The notes under the pieces are model-generated. The model saw nothing but the letters and a program-made list of their open reading frames with translations. It did not search any database and was not told the DNA's origin. The position numbers and the translations under genes were made by a program. 33,826 nt of DNA from Segatella hominis (GTDB taxonomy: Bacteria > Bacteroidota > Bacteroidia > Bacteroidales > Bacteroidaceae). Where the stretch lies: positions 1 to 33,826 of the forward strand of contig NZ_SGVY01000043.1 of NCBI RefSeq assembly GCF_004535825.1. The letters run 5' to 3'. Shown one piece after another: positions 1-10,401 of this stretch. Within the stretch, counting starts at the first letter, position 1; each line of letters starts with the position of its first letter.

Positions 1-71
1 GAACAGAGAAGTTAAGCCCACTTGCGCCGATGGTACTGCAATGCAATGCGGGAGAGTAGGTCGCCGCCTCC
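1..71 (+). rRNA. rrf: 5S ribosomal RNA, 3' part only
   Basis: The first bases match the conserved 5S core (GAACAGAGAAGTTAAGCCC) and the 3' arm ending in GGGAGAGTAGGTCGCCGCC. The 5' part lies outside the window. A rho-independent terminator follows, so this is probably the distal end of an rRNA operon. The exact 3' end is uncertain by a few bases. Confidence 0.93.
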
Positions 72-79
72 TTTCAATG

Positions 80-118
80 AAGAGCCTCAGATTTCGAAAG
101 ATTTCTGAGGCTTTTTTG
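80..118 (+). terminator. rRNA operon terminator
   Basis: GCCTCAGA and TCTGAGGC pair around a short A/T-rich loop and are followed by a run of T. It lies directly after the 5S rRNA. Confidence 0.85.
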
Positions 119-126
119 TTTATCTT

Positions 127-450
127 CATCGGGATTTTTCTTCATCGGATTTCACGGATGAATCGGATGGCAATCTTGCTTATCGGATTACTCACGGATT
201 TCCGCGGATATTTGGCCGCTGGCCAATGACTCGCGCCAGAAATGGGCTCCTGTTGTTTTTGTCACGCAGATTTCGCAGATGACGCAGATTTTTTCTTATT
301 GATTATTTTAGTCCCACAGATTTCACAGATTCACACAGATTTTTTCTCATTGATTATTTTGTCCCACAGATTTCACAGATTTACGCAGATTTTTTCTCAT
401 TGATTATTTTAGTCCCACAGATTTCACGGATTCACGCAGAGTTTTTTGGT
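127..450. repeat. Dispersed intergenic repeat, copy A, with three 50-bp units
   Basis: No gene is supported in this stretch. Bases 141-295 nearly match the reverse complement of 25163-25316, including a core TTGGCC-GCT-GGCCAA palindrome at 212-226. Three tandem units of 50-51 bp follow, starting near 301, 352 and 402. Each carries GTCCCACAGATTTCAC and a TTTTTTCTCATTGATTATTT-like spacer. The small open frame here (41-229) is only repeat sequence and is not called. Confidence 0.85.
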
Positions 451-496
451 TCTTTCTTCTTTTTAATTTCTATTAATCATAATATAATGGTCTATA

Positions 497-555
497 ATTT
501 AAGAATTTCTGAGCAACTTATTAATCCGCTCAGAAATTCTTAAATTTTATTTTTT
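497..555. terminator. Long perfect stem-loop, likely terminator
   Basis: An 18-bp perfect inverted repeat (497-514 with 528-545) with a 13-base loop is followed by TTTATTTTTT on the plus strand. It begins two bases past the stop codon of the minus-strand gene at 547-966. The T-run favours plus-strand termination, although no plus-strand gene precedes it except the rRNA operon and repeat. Confidence 0.75.
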
Positions 556-966
556 CATAAAAGTTAGCTTTTTGGGTATTTTTACCCATTTCCTATTGCG
601 GGCAATTTTTATATTGCTGCCAGTAATCTGCTTTAGACTATATGTACCATCGCTTTCTAAGGTTAGGTCTGCTATAAGATCTTCACTTCCATAATCGTTG
701 ATAATGGATAGGTGAGCGGTTTTCCCCTCAATAGCAGCATTTGTTATCAACCATTTTCTGCTGTCCTTTCTGTCACCCAAAAAGCCTGCAATAGTACCGA
801 AGATTTCTTGTCCTGGTACTTTAATGTCATTCTGATAGAAGTTAATTTGTAGATAAACTTCATATTCATTATTAGACAAATAACCTTTAAAGATTGTGCT
901 GTCTTTTTGCGCAAATGATGTCAAATATGACATGCATAACATAAGTGCTAATATTATCTTTTTCAT
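547..966 (-). CDS. Small secreted hypothetical protein
   Basis: I do not recognise the family of this 139-residue protein. It has a clear Sec signal peptide: a basic start, the hydrophobic stretch ILALMLCMSYL, and a likely cleavage after SFA, before QKDS. So it is probably periplasmic or outer-membrane-associated. The mature part is a small, polar, beta-rich-looking domain (for example YLSNNEYEVYLQINFYQ and LTLESDGTYSLKQI) with a basic C-terminus. It stands alone, divergent from the glycogen genes. A TAACTTTG box (988-995, read on the minus strand) lies just upstream and supports expression from the ATG at 966. No catalytic motif is visible. Confidence 0.8.
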   Translation of the reverse strand: MKKIILALMLCMSYLTSFAQKDSTIFKGYLSNNEYEVYLQINFYQNDIKVPGQEIFGTIAGFLGDRKDSRKWLITNAAIEGKTAHLSIINDYGSEDLIADLTLESDGTYSLKQITGSNIKIARNRKWVKIPKKLTFMKK

Positions 967-987
967 TGTTTAGTGAATTTACTGCGA

Positions 988-995
988 CAAAGTTA
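988..995 (-). promoter_or_regulatory. Promoter -7 box for the 547-966 gene
   Basis: TAACTTTG on the minus strand, about 22 bases from the start codon, fits the Bacteroidetes TAnnTTTG element. A well-spaced -33 box is not obvious. Confidence 0.55.
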
Positions 996-1042
996 TTTAT
1001 TTAAATCAAGAAAACGACTTTTTTTTCCAATAAAGTTTCTTT

Positions 1043-1077
1043 TTTGTTCGTTTTTTGCAATTATTTAGTTATCTTTG
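1043..1077 (+). promoter_or_regulatory. Promoter for glycogen genes
   Basis: TTTG (1043-1046) and TATCTTTG (1070-1077) form a Bacteroidetes -33/-7 pair with a slightly long 23-bp spacer, ending 20 bases before the ATG at 1098. Confidence 0.65.
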
Positions 1078-1097
1078 CGGTGTTTTATTGATATTTT

Positions 1098-2774
1098 ATG
1101 GGAAAGGACAAATTATTTCCAGATTATATATTTGAGTCTAGTTGGGAAGTATGTAACAAGGTAGGCGGTATTTATACTGTTTTATCAACACGCGCCAAGA
1201 CTCTTACAGAAAAGTTGCAGGATCGTTTAATCTTTATAGGTCCTGATTGTTGGGGGGATAAGGTTAATCCTTATTTCTCAGAAGATACTACGCTTTATGC
1301 GGAGTGGAAAACCGAAGCACAAAAGGAAGGCTTAATAATTAAAATTGGACGTTGGAATATACCAGGAGAACCGGTAGCAATTCTTGTTGATTTTACTCCT
1401 TATTATGCTATTAAAGACCAGATTTATGGTCAGCTATGGAATGACTATCAAGTTGATAGTCTTCATGCATACGGAGATTATGACGAGGCCTCTATGTTCT
1501 CTTATGCAGCAGCATTAGTTGTTGAGAGCTTCTATAAGCATGTTATTGAAAAAGGTAAGAAGGTTATCTATCATGGAAATGAATGGATGACCGGACTCGG
1601 TGTGCTTTATATTAATAAGCATTTGCCTGAGATAGCTACTGTCTTTACCACACATGCAACAAGTATAGGAAGAAGTATTGCTGGTAATAATAAGCCGCTT
1701 TATGATTATCTTTTTGCTTATAACGGTGACCAGATGGCTGGTGAACTGAATATGCAAAGCAAGCATTCTATAGAGAAACAGACGGCAATGTTTGTTGATT
1801 GCTTTACGACTGTTAGTGATATTACTGCTACAGAATGTAAGGAATTGCTTGATAAGCCGGTGGATTTTGTATTGCCTAATGGATTTGACAATAGTTTTGT
1901 ACCTAAGGCTGCTGCTTTTACCAAGAAACGTAAGGAAGCCCGCAAGCGTTTGCTCGATGTAGCAAATGCTTTAATGGGTACAGACTTAGGGGATGATACC
2001 TTGATAGTTTCAACAAGTGGCCGTTACGAGTTCCGTAATAAAGGTATTGATGTCTATATTGAAGCCATGAACCGTTTGCTTCGAGATGGTAATTTGAAGA
2101 AGAATGTTTTGGCCTTTATTGATGTCCCTGGTTGGGTAGGAGAGCCTCGACAAGATCTTCTTGAACGCTTGGAAAGTGGCAAGAAATATGATACACCTTT
2201 GGAGGTACCTGAGATTACTCATTGGTTGCACAATATGAGTCATGATAATGTGTTGGGTATGTTGAAATATTTCAATATGCACAACCGCAAAGATGATAAG
2301 GTTAAGTTGATATTCTTGCCTTGTTACCTGACAGGTAATGATGGTGTCATCAATAAGAGTTATTATGACATTGTTCTTGGTAATGATCTCTGTATTTACC
2401 CTTCATATTATGAGCCTTGGGGATATACTCCTCTGGAGGCTGTAGCTTTCAAGGTGCCATGTATTACGACTGATTTGGCAGGATTTGGACTTTGGGCTAA
2501 TCAGGTGAAAGGAGGTTATAGCGAGATAGAAGATGGCGTAAAGGTCATCAAGCGTACAGACTACAACTATTCTGAGGTTGCTGATGCTATTAAGGATACT
2601 GTGGCCAAATATTCTGGTATGACAGATGCTCAAGTAAAGAAATGTCGCAGCAACGCGGATAAACTCTCGAAAAAAGCATTGTGGAGTCATTTTATAGAAT
2701 ACTATTATGAGGCTTATGATTTTGCGCTGCGTAAAGCCGAAAAACGAATGACTGATCTGACAGCGAAAAAGTAA
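1098..2774 (+). CDS. Glycogen synthase (GT3 family)
   Basis: This 558-residue protein resembles GT3 (eukaryotic-type) glycogen synthases, which use UDP-glucose, rather than the bacterial GT5 GlgA. That nucleotide preference is family knowledge. Visible motifs are the N-terminal substrate loop KVGGIYTV (residues 21-28), VIYHGNEWMTG in the first Rossmann half, TTHATSIGR near residue 184, and the retaining-transferase E-x7-E motif in EPWGYTPLEA (about 439-448). The protein is cytoplasmic and extends alpha-1,4-glucan chains. The ATG at 1098 directly follows a good promoter. The phosphorylase gene starts 87 bp after its stop, so synthesis and breakdown of glycogen appear to be transcribed together. 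No branching enzyme is present in the window. Confidence 0.93.
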   Translation: MGKDKLFPDYIFESSWEVCNKVGGIYTVLSTRAKTLTEKLQDRLIFIGPDCWGDKVNPYFSEDTTLYAEWKTEAQKEGLIIKIGRWNIPGEPVAILVDFTPYYAIKDQIYGQLWNDYQVDSLHAYGDYDEASMFSYAAALVVESFYKHVIEKGKKVIYHGNEWMTGLGVLYINKHLPEIATVFTTHATSIGRSIAGNNKPLYDYLFAYNGDQMAGELNMQSKHSIEKQTAMFVDCFTTVSDITATECKELLDKPVDFVLPNGFDNSFVPKAAAFTKKRKEARKRLLDVANALMGTDLGDDTLIVSTSGRYEFRNKGIDVYIEAMNRLLRDGNLKKNVLAFIDVPGWVGEPRQDLLERLESGKKYDTPLEVPEITHWLHNMSHDNVLGMLKYFNMHNRKDDKVKLIFLPCYLTGNDGVINKSYYDIVLGNDLCIYPSYYEPWGYTPLEAVAFKVPCITTDLAGFGLWANQVKGGYSEIEDGVKVIKRTDYNYSEVADAIKDTVAKYSGMTDAQVKKCRSNADKLSKKALWSHFIEYYYEAYDFALRKAEKRMTDLTAKK

Positions 2775-2855
2775 ATCATGCTGAAAGTGAAAGTAGATTA
2801 GTAAGGATAGGATAAATAAAACTTATTACTTTAAATATAACAAACTTTAATATAA

Positions 2856-5420
<2,565 letters not shown>

Positions 5421-5477
5421 GATAATGAAATATCATAAAATTGTTTGGTATAGCAATATATCGAAAATGTAATAATG

Positions 5478-5512
5478 AATCCCGCATCTTGAAAGAGATG
5501 TGGGATTTTTTG
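5478..5512 (+). terminator. Terminator of the glycogen operon
   Basis: AATCCCGCATCTT pairs with GAGATGTGGGATT around a short loop, then a T-run. It begins about 58 bases after the phosphorylase stop. Confidence 0.85.
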
Positions 5513-5579
5513 CATTCCTTCTTTTTGTTCTTTGCTTTTCACCTTTTTCTTTTTATCTTTCGGTTTATAGGAAAAGAAA

Positions 5580-5620
5580 AAAAAGAGCTTTCCCTTAAGA
5601 ATAGGGAAGGCTCCTTTTTA
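5580..5620 (-). terminator. Terminator of prs (bidirectional hairpin)
   Basis: GAGCTTTCCCT (5585-5595) pairs with AGGGAAGGCTC (5603-5613) with one wobble. A-runs and T-runs flank both sides, so it can end prs transcripts on the minus strand and back up the glycogen terminator. Confidence 0.75.
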
Positions 5621-5639
5621 GATGGATGAATAATTTCTT

Positions 5640-6578
5640 TTATACGAGATACTGAGAAGAGATACTCTCGTTATCTTCTACACGGCGGATAGTTTCTGCA
5701 AACATATCTGCGATTGTAAGCTGCTTAACTTTTTCGCAACGCTTGGTGTAAGGAATTGAGTCGGTAAATACGATTTCCTCAAGAGCTGATTTCTGAACGC
5801 GTTCAGAAGCAGGACCGCTCATCACGCAATGTGAAGCACATGCACGTACAGTTTTTGCACCAGCAGCCTTCATGATGTCAGCAGCCTTGGTGATAGTACC
5901 GGCAGTATCAACCATATCGTCGATGATCACAACGTTCTTGTCTTTTACATCACCAATAATCTGCATGCTGGCTACAACATTTGCACGGGCACGAGTCTTG
6001 TTGCAGAGTACGAGTGGGCAACCGAAGTACTTAGCATAAGTGTTAGCACGCTTAGAACCACCAACGTCTGGAGAAGCGATTACCATATCTTCGAGCTGCA
6101 AACTCTGAAGATAAGGGAGAATGACGCCAGAAGCGTAGAGGTGGTCAACAGGTACGTCGAAGAAACCTTGAATCTGATCAGCGTGGAGATCCATGGTGAT
6201 CAAGCGGTCGATACCGGCAACGCTCAACAGATCAGCAACAAGCTTGGCACCGATGCTGACACGTGGCTTGTCCTTGCGATCCTGACGAGCCCAACCAAAG
6301 TAAGGAACAACTGCGATAATATGACTAGCTGAAGCACGCTTAGCTGCATCAATCATCAGAAGCAATTCCATCAAGTTGTCAGAATTAGGGAAGGTGCTCT
6401 GTACAAGGAAAACATCACGTCCACGGATAGATTCCTCAAAAGATACACCAAACTCACCATCAGAGAATTTGGTTACTACCAAATTACCCAGCGGGCAACC
6501 TAAACTAGCGCAGATTTTTTCTGCAAGGTATCTCGTGTTAGTACCAGAGAATACCAAAAAAGAGTTTTTGTCACTCAT
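5640..6578 (-). CDS. prs: Ribose-phosphate pyrophosphokinase
   Basis: A 312-residue PRPP synthetase: ribose-5-phosphate + ATP gives PRPP + AMP, feeding purine, pyrimidine, histidine, tryptophan and NAD synthesis. The class I bacterial signature is complete. KFSDGEFGVSFEESIRGRDVF occupies about 37-57, the flexible catalytic loop YFGWARQDRKDKPR is at 93-106, TMDLHADQIQGFF is at 128-140, and the PRPP loop IIDDMVDTAGT is at 218-228. The length is normal for the family. It is followed by a terminator at 5580-5620. I found no convincing TAnnTTTG promoter immediately upstream, so it may be cotranscribed with the ThiE-like gene 61 bp upstream. Confidence 0.97.
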   Translation of the reverse strand: MSDKNSFLVFSGTNTRYLAEKICASLGCPLGNLVVTKFSDGEFGVSFEESIRGRDVFLVQSTFPNSDNLMELLLMIDAAKRASASHIIAVVPYFGWARQDRKDKPRVSIGAKLVADLLSVAGIDRLITMDLHADQIQGFFDVPVDHLYASGVILPYLQSLQLEDMVIASPDVGGSKRANTYAKYFGCPLVLCNKTRARANVVASMQIIGDVKDKNVVIIDDMVDTAGTITKAADIMKAAGAKTVRACASHCVMSGPASERVQKSALEEIVFTDSIPYTKRCEKVKQLTIADMFAETIRRVEDNESISSQYLV

Positions 6579-6639
6579 TTGAATTTTAGTTTATGTGTAA
6601 TTAAATTATTATTACGAATATTTATGATGAATAGCAATG

Positions 6640-7248
6640 TCAGTTAACTGCCTTGCGTAATTTCTCGAAATGATTGATTACTTCTTTGTAATCTCTTTCG
6701 TTGTGAATATCAAATCTATTCCAAAGATCACCACATATTACTATTCCTCCAAAGCCGAGCGCTTTAGCTATTTTGACATTTTCCAGGCTCATGCCTCCAA
6801 GAGCATATACTTTTTTGTCGATAAGCCCTTCTTTGGCTGCCAATTCTAATTGGTTGAGCGAGAAAGATGATTTTTCATCTTTGAATTCTATGCAGTCGAA
6901 AATGTTTTTCAGAAAAACATATTGCGATTTTTTCTTCATTTCTTTCAACTGAAGAAGATCTGTGCATGTACGACTGTATTTCCCTTTGTATCCTTCTGGC
7001 AAGGCAGCGCTTGGATCGTCTATATGAATGCCGGCCAAATCATATTCCTGCTTGAGGTAATAATGATCGTGTACTGTGATCTTACGATAATAGTCCTCAG
7101 GTAAGAGTGTGAGTAGTCGCTCAGAGAACATTGGTGATGCCCCCGGTTTAAAAAGATGCAAATTGTCTAGTCCTTCATCAAACAATGAGGATAGGATTTT
7201 ATCTTCTTCCACAAAGAATGTGGACTTCGTCATTATTACTAATTTCAT
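6640..7248 (-). CDS. Thiamine phosphate synthase / TenI-family protein
   Basis: A 202-residue TIM-barrel protein of the ThiE/TenI superfamily. The characteristic parts are LDNLHLFKPGA near the N-terminus, GIHIDDP in the middle, SQYVFLKNIFDCIE (family form YVFLSPIFDSI) and the phosphate-binding end VYALGGMSLENVKIAKALGFGGIVICGDLW. ThiE joins the pyrimidine and thiazole halves of thiamine, while TenI proteins aromatise the thiazole. The usual ThiE phosphate and pyrophosphate residues are not all evident here, so which reaction it performs is open. It stands away from any thi operon, which favours a TenI-like or diverged role. It has its own promoter (7271-7302) and is divergent from nspC. Confidence 0.75.
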   Translation of the reverse strand: MKLVIMTKSTFFVEEDKILSSLFDEGLDNLHLFKPGASPMFSERLLTLLPEDYYRKITVHDHYYLKQEYDLAGIHIDDPSAALPEGYKGKYSRTCTDLLQLKEMKKKSQYVFLKNIFDCIEFKDEKSSFSLNQLELAAKEGLIDKKVYALGGMSLENVKIAKALGFGGIVICGDLWNRFDIHNERDYKEVINHFEKLRKAVN

Positions 7249-7270
7249 AGTCTTAAAAACTTTTCTGTTG

Positions 7271-7302
7271 CAAAAGTATTAAAAAAAACGCAAACTTGCA
7301 AT
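7271..7302 (-). promoter_or_regulatory. Promoter of the ThiE/TenI-like gene
   Basis: On the minus strand, TTGC (7299-7302 region) and TACTTTTG (7271-7278) are separated by about 20 bp, ending 22 bases from the start codon at 7248. The -33 overlaps a TTGCAA palindrome (7296-7301) shared with the divergent nspC promoter. Confidence 0.6.
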
Positions 7303-7329
7303 TATATTGGAGATAAAAAGCTATCTTTG
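7296..7329 (+). promoter_or_regulatory. Promoter of nspC
   Basis: TTG (7296-7298) and TATCTTTG (7322-7329) match the Bacteroidetes promoter. This places transcription start after the upstream TTG codon at 7327 and fixes translation at the ATG 7357. Confidence 0.7.
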
Positions 7330-7356
7330 CACCATAAAATTAATATTTATCAAGAC

Positions 7357-8532
7357 ATGCAAGTAAATTTAGAGAATTTTAAGGAGATTCGCACTCCGAT
7401 TTACGTATTGGAAGAAAGTAGACTGAGACAAAATCTATCGCTGATAAAGAGCGTGGCTGATAGGGCTGACATGGAGATTATTCTGGCATTTAAGGCTTAT
7501 GCCCTTTGGAAGACTTTCCCGATTTTCAGAGAATATATTTCTTCGACAACAGCAAGCTCTTTGAGCGAAGCAAAGCTGGCTTTTGAGAAATTTGGAAGTC
7601 CTGCCCATACTTTTTCTCCAGCTTATACTGATGATGAGATTGATGAAATTGCCCGTTGCTCAAGTCATCTGACATTTAATTCTCTTTCTCAATATGAGCG
7701 TTTTCATGAGCGTGTAGCTACTGTTAACCCAAGCATCAAATTGGGACTGAGAGTAAATCCGGAATATTCTGAGGTAGAAACGTTGCTGTATAATCCCTGT
7801 GCGCCTGGTTCCCGATTTGGTGTAACTGCAGATAAATTGCCTGAGATTTTGCCTTCGGATATTGAGGGCTTCCATTGCCATTGCCATTGTGAGAGTGGGG
7901 CAGATGTGTTTGAAAGGACGTTGGTATATATTGAGGAGAAGTTCGGCAAATGGTTTTCTCAGTTGAAATGGATTAATTTTGGTGGAGGTCACCTGATGAC
8001 TCGTAAGGATTATGATGTATTACACCTTATTAATATAATAAAGGAGTTTCATCTGCGCTATCCTCATCTTCATGTCATCATGGAGCCGGGTAGTGCCTTC
8101 GGATGGCAGACGGGACCTCTCGTTTCTCAGGTTGTGGATGTGGTGGAAGACCATGGTTACAAAACCGCCATTCTGGATGTCAGCTTTACTTGCCACATGC
8201 CTGATTGTTTGGAGATGCCATATCATCCGGCAGTACGCAATGCCGAAACCATCGAAATGGAAGATATGATGGAGAAGCCGGAAGGAGATCACGTTTACCG
8301 TTTGGGAGGAAACAGTTGTTTGAGTGGTGATTTTATGGGATATTGGAAATTTGACCATGAACTGGAAGTAGGCGAAAAAGTGATTTTTGAAGATATGCTG
8401 CATTATACGACCGTTAAGACAAATACTTTTAATGGCATTACGCATCCATCTATAGGAATCGTGCATTTGGATGGGAATTTGGAAATCCTGCGAGAATATG
8501 GGTACGAAGATTATCTGAACCGAATGGATTAG
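7357..8532 (+). CDS. nspC: Carboxynorspermidine decarboxylase
   Basis: A 391-residue PLP-dependent enzyme of the alanine racemase-fold group IV decarboxylases. It decarboxylates carboxynorspermidine or carboxyspermidine in the alternative polyamine pathway common in Bacteroidetes. Features are TPIYVLEESRLRQNL at the start, the PLP lysine in ILAFKAYALW (K46), GLRVNPEYSEV, GFHCHCHCE, INFGGGHL, MEPGSAFGW, and the C-terminal active-site cysteine segment GGNSCLSGDFMG. An in-frame TTG at 7327 would add ten residues but lies inside the promoter -7 box, so I use the ATG at 7357. The partner carboxyspermidine dehydrogenase is not in the window. Confidence 0.94.
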   Translation: MQVNLENFKEIRTPIYVLEESRLRQNLSLIKSVADRADMEIILAFKAYALWKTFPIFREYISSTTASSLSEAKLAFEKFGSPAHTFSPAYTDDEIDEIARCSSHLTFNSLSQYERFHERVATVNPSIKLGLRVNPEYSEVETLLYNPCAPGSRFGVTADKLPEILPSDIEGFHCHCHCESGADVFERTLVYIEEKFGKWFSQLKWINFGGGHLMTRKDYDVLHLINIIKEFHLRYPHLHVIMEPGSAFGWQTGPLVSQVVDVVEDHGYKTAILDVSFTCHMPDCLEMPYHPAVRNAETIEMEDMMEKPEGDHVYRLGGNSCLSGDFMGYWKFDHELEVGEKVIFEDMLHYTTVKTNTFNGITHPSIGIVHLDGNLEILREYGYEDYLNRMD

Positions 8533-8583
8533 ACTGGTAGGAAAAGGACCATAAAAGTTCAGTTTTTGCAGATAAAACGATGA

Positions 8584-8630
8584 AAAATGCGTATTTTGCC
8601 TTTAAAAACAGACAAAATGCGCATTTTCTT
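8584..8630 (+). terminator. Probable nspC terminator
   Basis: A 15-bp inverted repeat (8584-8598 with 8613-8627, one wobble) has a 14-base loop. The 3' arm ends in ATTTT followed by CTTT. The arms also contain the palindromic AAAATGCGCATTTT pattern. It sits between nspC and the tRNA promoter. Confidence 0.6.
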
Positions 8631-8650
8631 TAAAAAAAGTCTTTGAAAAA

Positions 8651-8681
8651 TTTGGTAATTCAGAAAAAAGTAGTACCTTTG
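8651..8681 (+). promoter_or_regulatory. tRNA cluster promoter
   Basis: TTTG (8651-8654), a 19-bp spacer, then TACCTTTG (8674-8681): a near-ideal Bacteroidetes promoter about 40 bases before the first tRNA. Confidence 0.85.
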
Positions 8682-8723
8682 CACCTGCATTCAGAGGAAT
8701 GCTCCTTGCTAAGAGGAATAGCT

Positions 8724-8796
8724 GCGGAAATAGCTCAGTTGGTAGAGCACAACCTTGCCAAGGTTGGGGTCGCGGGTCCGAGTCCCGTTTTCCGCT
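8724..8796 (+). tRNA. tRNA-Gly (GCC), copy 1
   Basis: Full cloverleaf of 73 nt: acceptor GCGGAAA/TTTCCGC, D-loop AGTTGGTA, anticodon loop TTGCCAA (GCC) closed by CAACC/GGTTG, T-loop TCCGAGT. The 3' CCA is not encoded. It is identical to the copies at 8976 and 9282. Confidence 0.97.
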
Positions 8797-8865
8797 CAAT
8801 TTTTTGAAACAGCATCAAGTTTTTATCTTATGTATTGAAATTGATGTAAGCAACATTATTATAAT

Positions 8866-8949
8866 GGAGAGGTGGCGGAATTGGTAGACGCGCTACTTTG
8901 AGGGGGTAGTGACAATTGTGTCGTGGGAGTTCGAGTCTCCTCCTCTTCA
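8866..8949 (+). tRNA. tRNA-Leu (GAG), copy 1
   Basis: 84-nt class II tRNA with a long variable arm. Acceptor GGAGAGG pairs with CCTCTTC, and the anticodon loop TTGAGGG (GAG) is closed by CTACT/GGTAG. The sequence is repeated at 9188-9271. CCA is not encoded. Confidence 0.96.
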
Positions 8950-8975
8950 CAAAAGAAAGGTTGCTTTGTTGATTT

Positions 8976-9048
8976 GCGGAAATAGCTCAGTTGGTAGAGC
9001 ACAACCTTGCCAAGGTTGGGGTCGCGGGTCCGAGTCCCGTTTTCCGCT
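8976..9048 (+). tRNA. tRNA-Gly (GCC), copy 2
   Basis: 73 nt, identical in sequence to the glycine tRNA at 8724-8796. Anticodon GCC. Confidence 0.97.
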
Positions 9049-9085
9049 CCAAGAGTGCTATAAGATTATTGTTTTATAGACTTGA

Positions 9086-9167
9086 GCCCAAGTGGCGGAA
9101 TTGGTAGACGCGCACGTTTCAGGTGCGTGTGTTTCACAACGTGCAGGTTCGAGTCCTGTCTTGGGCA
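9086..9167 (+). tRNA. tRNA-Leu (CAG)
   Basis: 82-nt class II tRNA. Acceptor GCCCAAG pairs with CTTGGGC, and the anticodon loop TTCAGGT (CAG) is closed by CACGT/GCGTG. It has a long variable arm and no encoded CCA. It differs from the flanking Leu(GAG) genes outside the D-arm. Confidence 0.96.
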
Positions 9168-9187
9168 CTATTTTTAAATTTGATGTT

Positions 9188-9271
9188 GGAGAGGTGGCGG
9201 AATTGGTAGACGCGCTACTTTGAGGGGGTAGTGACAATTGTGTCGTGGGAGTTCGAGTCTCCTCCTCTTCA
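9188..9271 (+). tRNA. tRNA-Leu (GAG), copy 2
   Basis: 84 nt, identical to the leucine tRNA at 8866-8949. Anticodon GAG. Confidence 0.96.
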
Positions 9272-9281
9272 CCTTCTTTTT

Positions 9282-9354
9282 GCGGAAATAGCTCAGTTGG
9301 TAGAGCACAACCTTGCCAAGGTTGGGGTCGCGGGTCCGAGTCCCGTTTTCCGCT
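9282..9354 (+). tRNA. tRNA-Gly (GCC), copy 3
   Basis: 73 nt, identical to the two upstream glycine tRNAs. A T-rich run (TCTTTTTTCTTT) follows at once and may end part of the transcription before the gene at 9396. Confidence 0.97.
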
Positions 9355-9395
9355 CTTTTTTCTTTAATATTTAAAAAGAGAGAAACATACCCACT

Positions 9396-9935
9396 ATGAA
9401 TTTATATATTAGATATTTCGATAAGGAAACCTTTGTTTCTTCTGTCGACCAAGCGATAGATTTTTTAAGTCAAATTCCAGAAATAGGAATGAATCCTGAT
9501 TTGGAAGCGGATATCCGTGATTATGCTGCAAGTGATGTATGCTATCCTAAAAGATATAAAGTACGCCCAAGAGTTTATTTTATAATCATTAAGACAGCTG
9601 CTGCATGTATGCAGGATTTTAAGGATAAGAAGGCTTTGCGTACTGTGCCTTCTGAGCGTCATGATAATCCTGCAAGTCCAGTAAACCGTTTGACTGAAGA
9701 GCGTCCGGGCTGGTATGAAGGTTCGCTGGATTTCAAGCGAGTTGTAATGGTGCCTGCTACAGGTAAATTTGAGTATCGTGACACTCATTTTGTGGCAGAC
9801 GTTAAAGCTATGTCTGGAATAGATTGCTATGAGAGAATCGTAGAGCATCTCCGTGGTAGGGTAGATTCCAGAAGTCAGTTCCCTTCTGCAAAGGGTAAGA
9901 ATTTCCAGTTCCGTTATTTGGGAATGTGGAAATAA
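9396..9935 (+). CDS. Conserved hypothetical protein upstream of ssb
   Basis: I have no named family for this 179-residue cytoplasmic protein; there is no signal peptide or membrane segment. It starts MNLYIRYFDKETFVSS and looks mixed alpha/beta with conserved-looking aromatic patches (RPRVYFIIIKTAAACM, ERPGWYEGSLDFKRVVMVPATG and a C-terminal FQFRYLGMWK). It lies 21 bp before ssb in the same direction, so it is likely cotranscribed with ssb and gldE. I see no TAnnTTTG promoter of its own; transcription may run through from the tRNA cluster. No function is claimed. Confidence 0.8.
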   Translation: MNLYIRYFDKETFVSSVDQAIDFLSQIPEIGMNPDLEADIRDYAASDVCYPKRYKVRPRVYFIIIKTAAACMQDFKDKKALRTVPSERHDNPASPVNRLTEERPGWYEGSLDFKRVVMVPATGKFEYRDTHFVADVKAMSGIDCYERIVEHLRGRVDSRSQFPSAKGKNFQFRYLGMWK

Positions 9936-9956
9936 TTTCATTAAAAATGTTTTGAT

Positions 9957-10388
9957 ATGAATAAGGTTATGTTAATTGGTAATGTCGGGAAGGATCCTGA
10001 TGTTCATTATTATGATGCTGATCAGGCTGTAGCGCAGGTTTCTCTTGCGACAACAGAACGTGGATATACTTTGGAAAATGGTATGCAGGTACCTGATCAT
10101 ACAGATTGGCATAACCTTGTCTTTTTTCGTGCCTTGGCTAAATATGTAGAAAAGTATGTGCGTAAGGGTGACAAACTTTATGTCGAGGGTAAGGTGCGTT
10201 ACCGTACCTATGATGACAAGCAGGGGAAACGTAGATATGTAACTGAGATTTACGTGGATAATATGGAAATGCTTGTATCCAAGTTTGCTGCTTCACGTAC
10301 GAATGAAGCAAGTAATGCCCAAACTGCTGCCAAAGCTGAGGCTCAGACTTCTCAGGACGAGAAGGAACAAGATAGTTTACCATTTTAA
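9957..10388 (+). CDS. ssb: Single-stranded DNA-binding protein
   Basis: A 143-residue SSB. The N-terminal OB fold (MNKVMLIGNVGKDPDVHYYD, then VAQVSLATTERGY, TDWHNLVFFRALAKYVEKYVRKGDKLYVEGKVRYRTY) covers about 1-110. A short flexible linker (residues 113-136) is rich in Ala, Gln and Asn, and the acidic tail ends DSLPF, the usual docking site for partner proteins. It binds ssDNA in replication, repair and recombination. It is followed within 13 bp by gldE, a gene order I recall as common in Bacteroidetes. Confidence 0.96.
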   Translation: MNKVMLIGNVGKDPDVHYYDADQAVAQVSLATTERGYTLENGMQVPDHTDWHNLVFFRALAKYVEKYVRKGDKLYVEGKVRYRTYDDKQGKRRYVTEIYVDNMEMLVSKFAASRTNEASNAQTAAKAEAQTSQDEKEQDSLPF

Positions 10389-10401
10389 TTAATATATAAA
10401 A

